The notes beneath the pieces are model-generated. The model was not told the origin of the DNA and ran no database searches. It saw only the letters and a list, made by a program, of their open reading frames with translations. Positions 57,583 through 64,000 of a stretch of DNA of 64,000 nucleotides are shown piece after piece. This DNA comes from Agromyces salentinus (GTDB taxonomy: Bacteria > Actinomycetota > Actinomycetes > Actinomycetales > Microbacteriaceae). How positions within the stretch are numbered: position 1 is the stretch's first letter; each line of letters opens with the position of its first letter. The stretch covers positions 1 through 64,000 of the forward strand of contig NZ_WBIR01000007.1 in the NCBI RefSeq assembly GCF_009749395.1, in the 5' to 3' direction. Both the position numbers and the translations under genes were made by a program.

Positions 57583-58263
57583 CTACGCCTCGAAGCGGTA
57601 GCCGAGTCCCCTGACGGTGACCAGCTGCACGGGCTCGGAGGGCTGCTTCTCGATCTTCGACCTGATGCGCTTGATGTGCACGTCGAGCGTCTTCGTGTCG
57701 CCGAAGTAGTCGGACCCCCACACGCGGTCGATCAACTGTCCTCGCGTGAGTACTCGCCCGGGATTGCGCATGAGCAGTTCGAGGAGCTCGAATTCCTTCA
57801 GGGGCATGGGCACGGGTTCCCCGTCGACCTCGACCGTGTGGCGATCGACGTCCATGCGGACCCGGCCGCCCTCGAGCAGTGCATCGTCGAAGTCCTCCGC
57901 GTCGATGCGACGACGCAGCACGGCGCGGATCCTGGCGAGGAGTTCGCGCGTCGAGTACGGCTTGGTGACGTAGTCGTCGGCCCCGAGTTCGAGCCCCACG
58001 ACGATGTCGATCTCGGAGTCCTTCGCGGTGAGCATGATGATCGGCACGTTCGAGCGCGCACGGATCTCCCGGCACACCTCCGTGCCCGGCAGGCCCGGCA
58101 GCATGAGGTCGAGCAGGACCAGGTCGGCACCGGCTCGGTCGAAGGCGGCGATCGCGGCCGGCCCATCGGCCGCCACCTCGATCTCGTAGCCCTCGCGTTC
58201 GAGCAGGAAGCTCAGCGGGTCGCTCAGGGCGATCTCGTCCTCGACGAGCAGGATGCGGGTCAC
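57583..58263 (-). CDS. regX3: Response regulator RegX3
   Basis: 226 residues: receiver with phospho-acceptor Asp52 (VLLDLMLPG) and C-terminal winged helix (PMPLKEFELLELLMRNPGRVLTRGQLIDRVWG). It has the SenX3–RegX3 order next to phoU and gpmA, as in mycobacteria, where it governs the phosphate-starvation regulon. The kinase gene lies 63 nt upstream. Confidence 0.93.
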   Translation of the reverse strand: MTRILLVEDEIALSDPLSFLLEREGYEIEVAADGPAAIAAFDRAGADLVLLDLMLPGLPGTEVCREIRARSNVPIIMLTAKDSEIDIVVGLELGADDYVTKPYSTRELLARIRAVLRRRIDAEDFDDALLEGGRVRMDVDRHTVEVDGEPVPMPLKEFELLELLMRNPGRVLTRGQLIDRVWGSDYFGDTKTLDVHIKRIRSKIEKQPSEPVQLVTVRGLGYRFEA

Positions 58264-58326
58264 GGGGTTCTCTCCTCGGCTGGGGATCGGCGTTCCGCGC
58301 CGACGGTGGTCGTGGTCGTGGTCGGG

Positions 58327-59550
58327 TCAGCGGACGGGGTGCGGGGAGCGCTTCTTCGCGGCATCCGGTGCGGGCTTCTTCGATCCGCCGCGTCGCTCGC
58401 CGCCGCCGGCCGGCGCCGACGGGGAGACGGAGTCGGCGAGGGGCAGCCGGATCATGAACGTGGAACCTCGGCCCGGCTGGGACCACACGCGCACGTCGCC
58501 GCCGTGGTTCTGGACCGTGTGCTTCACGATGCTGAGGCCGAGCCCGGAGCCGCCGGTGTTGCGCGAGCGGGCCTGGTCGACGCGGAAGAACCGCTCGAAC
58601 ACGCGATCGAGGTCTTCGCCCTCGATGCCGATGCCCTGGTCGGTCACCGCGATCTCGACCGTGTGGTCGTCGACCTTGACGCCCACGCCGACGCGTCCGC
58701 CCTCGTTCGAGTAGGCGATGGCGTTCGCGACGAGGTTGTGCACGGCCACGATCATGAGCGCCCGATCGCCGTAGACCCGGGCGCCGGGCGCGACGCGGAC
58801 GGCGACCTCGACGCGCTTCGCGGCGGCGACGATGCGGTTCTGGTCGACCGCCTCGGCCACGACCTCGTCGATCGAGACGAGCACGTCGGGTCGCAGGGCA
58901 TCGCGCGCCTGCAGTCGGGAGAGCTCGATGACCTCGCTCGTGATGTGCGCGAGGCGGGTCGCCTCGGTCGAGAGCCGACTCGCGAACCGGCGGACCTGGA
59001 CCGGTTCGTCGGCGGCCATCTCGAGCGCCTCGGCGAGCAGGCTCACCGAGGCGATGGGCGTCTTCAGCTCGTGGCTGATGTTGGCGACGAAGTCGCGGCG
59101 CACCTCGTCCAGCCGGTGCGCCTCGGTGCGGTCCTCGGCGAGGACCAGCACGAACCGCGTGCCGAGCCGGGCGACCAGGACGTGCAGCCGCATCGTGGCC
59201 TCGCCGTAGGGACCGCGCGTGACGGAGATCTCGTCGGCGATGGTCTCGCCGTCTCGGCGCACGGATGCCGCGAGCGCGAGCAGCTCGGGATGGGTCACCG
59301 CACCCGCGTGCACGAGGCCGAGCGCCTGTGCACCCGGCGATGCCTTGAGGACGTTGTTGGACGGATCGAGCACGATCCCCGCGGACTCCAGCACGTCGAG
59401 CACCTGCTCGACGCCCTCGGGGATGCTGGGCGCGATGACCTTCGCCGCCCGCGCCCCCCGTCGCTCCGCCATGTAGAGCATGACGAGGAAGCCGGCGCCG
59501 AGGAATGCGCCGAGGGCCAGCGCGACGAGCACCAACCAGATGGAGTCCAT
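58327..59550 (-). CDS. senX3: Sensor kinase SenX3
   Basis: 407 residues: one or two N-terminal membrane helices (5-27), a PAS-like sensor (45-130), DHp with His160 (FVANISHELKTPIASV) and an ATPase domain (NLVANAIAYS, DQGIGIEGEDLDRVFERFF, GGSGLGLSIVKHTVQNHGG). It phosphorylates RegX3 when phosphate is low. It is divergent from phoU across the PHO-box region. Confidence 0.93.
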   Translation of the reverse strand: MDSIWLVLVALALGAFLGAGFLVMLYMAERRGARAAKVIAPSIPEGVEQVLDVLESAGIVLDPSNNVLKASPGAQALGLVHAGAVTHPELLALAASVRRDGETIADEISVTRGPYGEATMRLHVLVARLGTRFVLVLAEDRTEAHRLDEVRRDFVANISHELKTPIASVSLLAEALEMAADEPVQVRRFASRLSTEATRLAHITSEVIELSRLQARDALRPDVLVSIDEVVAEAVDQNRIVAAAKRVEVAVRVAPGARVYGDRALMIVAVHNLVANAIAYSNEGGRVGVGVKVDDHTVEIAVTDQGIGIEGEDLDRVFERFFRVDQARSRNTGGSGLGLSIVKHTVQNHGGDVRVWSQPGRGSTFMIRLPLADSVSPSAPAGGGERRGGSKKPAPDAAKKRSPHPVR

Positions 59551-59611
59551 GTCTGTAGCGTAACCACACCGCGATCGGGCGAATCGCCGCAGGCGCTCGG
59601 CTGCGGCGGTA

Positions 59612-59655
59612 GGTTAACGAGTGTTCAGGCTCCCGGCACCTGACGTTCACCTTCG
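59612..59655 (+). promoter_or_regulatory. PHO-box array upstream of phoU
   Basis: Four consecutive 11-bp direct repeats: GGTTAACGAGT, GTTCAGGCTCC, CGGCACCTGAC and GTTCACCTTCG. The last matches the PhoP-family unit GTTCACC-N4, and the second reads GTTCAGG. The array lies 91 nt before phoU and about 60 nt before senX3, so RegX3 could regulate both directions. Confidence 0.65.
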
Positions 59656-59746
59656 AACGCGACGATGGCCGGAGCCCGGCGCCAACCCGGGCGCTCCAGC
59701 GTGCGCTCCGCGTGCCGCTGCCGCCGAGAGAAGGAAGAGTCCATTC

Positions 59747-60409
59747 ATGCGTGAGGTGTTCCAGCAGGAACTGCGGGAGGTCCAGGAGCGGCTCGTCGAG
59801 ATCGCCGAGCTCGTGGCGACGTCGATCGACAAGGCCACTCGCGCATTCAACGAGTCCGACGTCACCCTCGCCGAGGAGGTGATCGCCGAGGACCACCGCA
59901 TCGATCAGGGCACGGTCGCGCTCGACGAGCTCGCGATCACGATCCTCGCCAAGCAGCAGCCGGTCGCGCGCGACCTCCGCATCGTCGTGAGCGCCCTCCG
60001 CATCAGCGCCTCGCTCGAGCGCATGGGCGACATGTCGACGCACATCGCCCAGCTCGCCCGCTACCGGTTCCCCGACAAGGTCGTGCCCAAGAAGCTCCGC
60101 GGCACGTTCGCCGACATGGGGGCGCTCGACGTGGAGATCGCGCAGAAGCTCGCGCAGCTGCTGCGCACGGAGGACGTGAAGCTGGCCGAGGAGATCCGCA
60201 ACGAGGACGACAAGGTCGACGACCTGCACCTCTCGGTCTTCGACACCGTGCTCGGCGAGAAGTGGAAGGGCGAGGCGGCCGACACCGTCGACGCCACCCT
60301 CGCGAGCCGGTACCACGAGCGCTTCGCCGACCACGCCGTCTCGATCGCGAAGAAGGTGCAGTACCTCGTCACGGGCGACTGGGACCCCGACCTCAACGCG
60401 GGGCTCTGA
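59747..60409 (+). CDS. phoU: Phosphate signalling protein PhoU
   Basis: 220 residues, two three-helix bundles with metal-binding motifs EDHRID and NEDDKVDDLH, and the typical REVFQQELREVQERLVEIAELV start. PhoU couples phosphate uptake to the SenX3/RegX3 kinase and prevents over-activation. The phosphate transporter genes are not in the window. A PHO box lies upstream. Confidence 0.95.
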   Translation: MREVFQQELREVQERLVEIAELVATSIDKATRAFNESDVTLAEEVIAEDHRIDQGTVALDELAITILAKQQPVARDLRIVVSALRISASLERMGDMSTHIAQLARYRFPDKVVPKKLRGTFADMGALDVEIAQKLAQLLRTEDVKLAEEIRNEDDKVDDLHLSVFDTVLGEKWKGEAADTVDATLASRYHERFADHAVSIAKKVQYLVTGDWDPDLNAGL

Positions 60410-60449
60410 GCCCGAGGGGTCGGTCGCTCGGGCGGCGCGGCCGCGCGGG

Positions 60450-60497
60450 CATCCGCTCGCACCGGACCGTCGGTCACGCGACATCCGCTCGCACCGG
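60450..60497. repeat. 16-bp direct repeat after phoU
   Basis: CATCCGCTCGCACCGG occurs at 60450-60465 and 60482-60497, 32 bp apart, between phoU and its terminator. It looks like a local duplication. Confidence 0.7.
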
Positions 60498-60508
60498 CGC
60501 CGGAACGT

Positions 60509-60542
60509 CGAACGGGCGGGGGATCACTCCCCCGCCCGTTCG
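60509..60542. terminator. Bidirectional terminator between phoU and gpmA
   Basis: A perfect 15-bp stem (arm CGAACGGGCGGGGGA) with loop TCAC lies between convergent genes. It has the strongest stem of the region. Confidence 0.88.
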
Positions 60543-60563
60543 GCGTTGTACGACGGCCTCGGA

Positions 60564-61310
60564 CTACTTCTTGCCCTGCGCGGCCACGGCGGCGGCACCG
60601 GCCGCGGCGGCCTCGGGGTCGAGGTAGCGGCTCGGGGCGATCGGCATGAAGTCATCGCCCAGCTCGTAGACCAGCGGGATGCCGGTCGGGATGTTCAGCT
60701 CGGCGATGTCGTCGTCGCTGATGCCGTCGAGGTGCTTGACGAGCGCGCGGAGCGAGTTGCCGTGCGCGGTCACGAGCACGGTCTTGCCCGCGGCGAGGTC
60801 GGGAACGATGCCGTCCTCCCAGTAGGGCAGCATGCGCGCGATGACGTCCTTCAGGCACTCGGTGCGCGGCAGCTCGTCATCGGCGAGGTCGGCGTACCGC
60901 GGGTCGCCGACCTGCGAGTACTCGGCGTCGTCGGCGAGGACCGGCGGCGGCACGTCGAACGAGCGACGCCAGAGCTGGAACTGCTCCGGGCCGTACTTCT
61001 CGAGGGTCTCGGCCTTGTCGAGCCCCTGCAGGGCGCCGTAGTGGCGCTCGTTCAGGCGCCAGGTTCGACGCACGTCGATCCAGGCGCGGTCGGCGACGTC
61101 GAGCGAGATGTTCGCGGTCTGGATCGCGCGCGTGAGCACCGAGGTGTGCAGCACGTCGGGGAGGAGGCCGGACTCGGCCAGCAGCTCGCCCGCGCGCGCG
61201 GCCTCGGTGCGTCCGAGTTCGCTGAGCCGGACGTCGACCCAACCGGTGAACAGGTTCTTCTGGTTCCATTCGCTGTTGCCGTGGCGAAGCAGCACGAGGG
61301 TGTGAGGCAT
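60564..61310 (-). CDS. gpmA: 2,3-bisphosphoglycerate-dependent phosphoglycerate mutase
   Basis: 248 residues: phospho-His motif [10 protein letters not shown], second His in [11 protein letters not shown], and [16 protein letters not shown]. It is the dPGM glycolytic enzyme. TAGGCT (61317-61322) lies six nt before the ATG, a leaderless pattern. It is adjacent to phoU and senX3–regX3 as in mycobacteria (gpm1). Confidence 0.96.
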   Translation of the reverse strand: MPHTLVLLRHGNSEWNQKNLFTGWVDVRLSELGRTEAARAGELLAESGLLPDVLHTSVLTRAIQTANISLDVADRAWIDVRRTWRLNERHYGALQGLDKAETLEKYGPEQFQLWRRSFDVPPPVLADDAEYSQVGDPRYADLADDELPRTECLKDVIARMLPYWEDGIVPDLAAGKTVLVTAHGNSLRALVKHLDGISDDDIAELNIPTGIPLVYELGDDFMPIAPSRYLDPEAAAAGAAAVAAQGKK

Positions 61311-61425
61311 GACTCCAGCCTAGCCGTGAGGCATCCTCCGCCCCGCCCCGCGTCGGCCGGTGACGCGGGCCCGGCTCCGCTCGCATCCGGATGCCGCGTG
61401 CGTGCGCTGCTGGCAGACTTGGCAG

Positions 61426-62280
61426 ATGCCGCCCGACGCCTCGCCCCATCCGCGGCGCGTGCGCCCGGGCCAGCGCATCGGAACCGTGACGCGCGGGACG
61501 ACGAACACCAACCGGTTGAGGCGCGTCGACCGGTGGATCGCGGCGCATCCGGCCTTCCGGCACGCGGTCGAGCCATTGGTGGTCGACCTCGGGTACGGCG
61601 CGAGCGGGGTGACGGCCCTCGAGCTCGCCTCGCGACTCGCGCAGGCGCGGCCCGACGTGCAGGTGCTCGGCCTGGAGATCGAGCCCGAGCGCGTCCGGAT
61701 CGCGAACGAGCAGCTCGACCGCGTTCGCTCGGGCGGCACCCACTTCGATCCGGCGATCGCGGCGGCGTTCGCCGTCGGCGGGTTCGAGGTCCCGACGCCC
61801 GGCGGCGTGCGTCCGGCCGTCATCCGCGCCTTCAACGTGCTCCGCCAGTACGGCGAGGGCGAGGTGGCCGATGCCTGGGCCCTGATGACCTCCCGGCTCG
61901 CCCCCGGCGGACTCCTCGTCGAGGGCACGTGCGACGAGCTCGGCCGCGTCTCCAGTTGGGTGGGGCTCGGGCCGTCCGGCCCGAGGACCTTCACGATCAG
62001 CCTCCGGCGCACGGGCCTCGACCGACCGTCCGTCGTCGCCGAGCGACTGCCGAAGGCGCTCATCCACCGCAACGTCCCCGGTGAGCGCATCCACGACCTG
62101 CTCGGCGCGCTCGACCGTGCCTGGCAGGTGCACGCGCCGATGACCGTCTACGGACCGTCGCAGCGCTGGATCGCCACTACCGCGAGCCTTCGGCATGAGG
62201 GCTGGCCGGTGGTGGGCGGGCCGCGCCGAGCACGCCTGGGCGAGCTCACCGTGCCGTGGCCCGCCGTCGCGCCCGGCTGA
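61426..62280 (+). CDS. Class I SAM-dependent methyltransferase
   Basis: 284 residues. The SAM-binding glycine motif is VVDLGYGASG (about 54-63) with VQVLGLEIEP (acidic ribose contact), then FNVLRQYGEGEVADAWALM and LAPGGLLVEGTCDE. It is a conserved actinobacterial family without a known substrate. CAGACT (61414-61419) is six nt before ATG 61426, a leaderless pattern. It is convergent with ygfZ. Confidence 0.85.
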   Translation: MPPDASPHPRRVRPGQRIGTVTRGTTNTNRLRRVDRWIAAHPAFRHAVEPLVVDLGYGASGVTALELASRLAQARPDVQVLGLEIEPERVRIANEQLDRVRSGGTHFDPAIAAAFAVGGFEVPTPGGVRPAVIRAFNVLRQYGEGEVADAWALMTSRLAPGGLLVEGTCDELGRVSSWVGLGPSGPRTFTISLRRTGLDRPSVVAERLPKALIHRNVPGERIHDLLGALDRAWQVHAPMTVYGPSQRWIATTASLRHEGWPVVGGPRRARLGELTVPWPAVAPG

Positions 62281-62301
62281 ACTCGTCCGCGAGGAGCGAG
62301 G

Positions 62302-63456
62302 TCAGGGCCTCGCGCCGAGCCGCGGCAGGCGTGGGATGTCGACTGCGGCACGCGCATCGGCCGGCACGATCTCGACCTGGGCGGCCGCCACGTCGGTGCC
62401 ATGGCTCTCGACGATGAGCGGGAGGTCCCCGGGCACCGCGCGCTTCACGACGGCGAGGGCGACCGGACCGAGTTCGTGATGCATGGCGCTGGAGGTGATG
62501 CGGCCGACGACCCGCCGCTCGGGCGCCTCGCCCTCGACGGGCTCGGGGCGCACCTTCTCTCCGATGACCTCGTCGCCGGGGGCCGGGAGCACCGTGTCGC
62601 TGCCGTCGAGGTGCAGCAGCACGAGACGGCGCGGGGGACGGCCGAGGTTCAGCACCTTCGCGACCGTCTCCTGGCCCTTGTAGCAGCCCTTGCCGAGGTC
62701 GACGGCGCTCTGCAGCCAGTCGAGCTCGTGGGGCAGGCTCTTCTCGTCGACCTCGGTGGCGAGTCGCGGACGCCACGCGGCGATGCGCAGCGCCTCGAGC
62801 GCGAGGAGGCCCGCGACCTCGACCCGACCCGACCGGATCGCCGCCGCCGCATCCGACATGGTCCGGCGCGGGACGATTCGCTCGATCAGGTGCCAATCGG
62901 ATGCCGGGTGGCCGGCCTCGTTCGCGTAGCGGTGCGTGCCGGGGATGCGCGTCGACCACGGGTCGACCCAGTCGACCGCCACGCCCGCGGGCTCGGCGGG
63001 AAGGGCGGCGTCGAGCGCGGCCGCCGACATGGCGCCGAGCACGGCGAACCCATCGGTGCGATCGACGACCGCGACCCGCAGCATGAAGCGCATGCGGTCG
63101 AGGAAGGAGGCCAGCGGGGCGGCATCCGATCGCTCGCAGACGAGCCAGGCCGTCTCGCCGTCGTCGACGACGTGCACGACGTGCTCGATGTGCCCGGCCG
63201 CGTCGAGGAAGAGCGCCTCGGCGCTCTCGCCGGGCCGCAGGCGGGCCAGCGACTGGCTCGCCATGGAGTGCAGCCAGGTCAGGCGGTCGGGACCCGTGAC
63301 CGTGACGATGCCGCGATCGGAGAGGTCGACGATCGCCTGACCGCGCTCGAGGCGGCGCTGTTCGACGATGGGGTTGCCGTAGTGGCCGGCGACGCCCGCG
63401 TCGACGCCCTCGGCGGGCACGGCTCCGGGCAGGGAGAGGAACGGGGAGTCCGGCAT
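62302..63456 (-). CDS. ygfZ: Folate-binding protein YgfZ
   Basis: 384 residues, GcvT-like fold with the YgfZ signature KGCYKGQE (about residue 254). It supports Fe–S cluster enzymes using folate. Near residue 297 the loop reads EKVRPEPVEGEAPE, an unusual RPEPVEG insert. Its ATG overlaps the stop of the upstream nitrobindin-like gene (TGATG), so the pair are coupled. Confidence 0.92.
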   Translation of the reverse strand: MPDSPFLSLPGAVPAEGVDAGVAGHYGNPIVEQRRLERGQAIVDLSDRGIVTVTGPDRLTWLHSMASQSLARLRPGESAEALFLDAAGHIEHVVHVVDDGETAWLVCERSDAAPLASFLDRMRFMLRVAVVDRTDGFAVLGAMSAAALDAALPAEPAGVAVDWVDPWSTRIPGTHRYANEAGHPASDWHLIERIVPRRTMSDAAAAIRSGRVEVAGLLALEALRIAAWRPRLATEVDEKSLPHELDWLQSAVDLGKGCYKGQETVAKVLNLGRPPRRLVLLHLDGSDTVLPAPGDEVIGEKVRPEPVEGEAPERRVVGRITSSAMHHELGPVALAVVKRAVPGDLPLIVESHGTDVAAAQVEIVPADARAAVDIPRLPRLGARP

Positions 63457-64000
63457 CAGTCGACCTTCGCGAGGCGTGCGGAAGCGTGGGTTCGCAGGTC
63501 CTGGCCGAGGGCCGCGATGTCCCAGGCCCAGAGCAGGTGGCCCTCGACGAGCCCGTAGAGCCTCGTCGCGGCCGCGTAGTCCTTCGCGCCGGCGCCGCGC
63601 ATCACGGCGTCGGTCGCCAAGTCGACGCGCGGCCCCTTGACCTGGCCGAGGTACAGCTCGGAGACGCCCCCGGGGTGCACGAGCGAGACCTCGAGGTCGA
63701 ACCCGCCGTCGGCGTTGCGGAGCGCCTCGACGTCATCGGCCGTGCCGTAGCGCGACGCGCCCACGCCGGGCAGCAGCGCGGGGCCGGGGTCGGCGTCCTC
63801 GAGCCGGCGGGCGATGCGCCAGTAGCCGGTCTCGGTCGCCAGCGGGCGCGGCTCGCCGTCGGGGCCCTCGGCGAAGAGCCACGTGTACGAGGAGTAGTTC
63901 AGGTGCGGGAGGCCGTCATGGCTGAAGCTCACGCGCTGGCCGAACTCGTACGTGATCTTCTCGTCGCCGACGGTGTAGTCGATGACGCCGGATCCCTCCC
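63456..64000 (-). CDS. Nitrobindin-like FABP-fold heme protein (5' end outside window)
   Basis: The visible 180 residues run off the right edge, so the start is missing. The sequence (VIDYTVGDEKITYEFGQRVSF; HDGLPHLNYSSYTWLF; PLATETGYWRIA; AGAKDYAAATRLYGLVEGHLLWAWDI) matches the DUF1794 beta-barrel family that binds heme through a C-terminal His (EGHLLWAWD). It may detoxify peroxynitrite. The stop overlaps the ygfZ start by one base. Confidence 0.88.
   Translation of the reverse strand, partial: EGSGVIDYTVGDEKITYEFGQRVSFSHDGLPHLNYSSYTWLFAEGPDGEPRPLATETGYWRIARRLEDADPGPALLPGVGASRYGTADDVEALRNADGGFDLEVSLVHPGGVSELYLGQVKGPRVDLATDAVMRGAGAKDYAAATRLYGLVEGHLLWAWDIAALGQDLRTHASARLAKVD

Overview
The window looks like chromosomal DNA of a high-GC actinobacterium of the Microbacteriaceae type (an Agromyces- or Microbacterium-like organism). 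The third codon position is almost always G or C. The gene order galU / RimJ-like GNAT / GlpR-like membrane protein / formyltetrahydrofolate cyclo-ligase / FmdB / mscL, the pair serC–DUF2530, the pair helicase-associated protein–XPB, the carD–ispDF–cysS–rlmB block and gpmA next to phoU and senX3–regX3 are all actinobacterial hallmarks. I see no rRNA, IS element, prophage or CRISPR array. This is a housekeeping region with three single tRNA genes.

Layout. 1–12.7 kb: the C-terminal end of an HrpA helicase, an MFS transporter with an aldo/keto reductase, a DUF4349 lipoprotein, an acyl-CoA dehydrogenase homologue, a small membrane protein, an AlaX-like tRNA-editing hydrolase, the KhtT/KhtU cation:proton antiporter, a flavin monooxygenase-like enzyme, an F420/NADP oxidoreductase-like protein, an AlkD-type repair protein and a DHA2 transporter. 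12.8–17.1 kb: tRNA-Ala, then the galU/GlpR-like/mscL cluster. 17.1–25.3 kb: a very large SF1 helicase/nuclease-like protein with degenerate catalytic motifs, a rhodanese plus CstR-like repressor operon with its palindromic operator, alanine dehydrogenase with a divergent Lrp regulator, and a LigC-type ATP-dependent DNA ligase. 25.4–30.7 kb: tRNA-Arg, a lactonase, a possible 32-residue peptide, two exported peptidoglycan hydrolases (CHAP and NlpC/P60) sharing one promoter design, an HNH nuclease and a DtxR-family regulator. 30.7–43.2 kb: serC, DUF2530, DUF3027 with a cold-shock protein, XPB helicase, a flavoprotein/FolP2/RibD-like operon, a two-component system and a WXG100 protein. 43.2–52.6 kb: groL under a perfect CIRCE element, two more lipoprotein/anchored proteins, cspA, msrB, a nitroreductase, tRNA-Thr, a DsbA-like thiol protein, a multi-sugar ABC ATPase and DUF4032. 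52.6–64 kb: rlmB, cysS, ispDF, carD, a lipoprotein, regX3/senX3 divergent from phoU with a PHO-box array, gpmA, a methyltransferase, ygfZ and a truncated nitrobindin-like gene.

Cross-cutting signals. About twenty genes have a TANNNT -10 hexamer only 6–9 nt before an ATG/GTG start, so leaderless mRNAs seem common. GGATGCC/GGCATCC is strongly over-represented. The most unusual item is the 1257-residue helicase-like protein at 17318–21091: it lacks the Walker A lysine and the Walker B glutamate, keeps other helicase motifs, has a degenerate C-terminal nuclease-like domain, overlaps a coupled 66-residue ORF and sits behind a LexA-box-like sequence.
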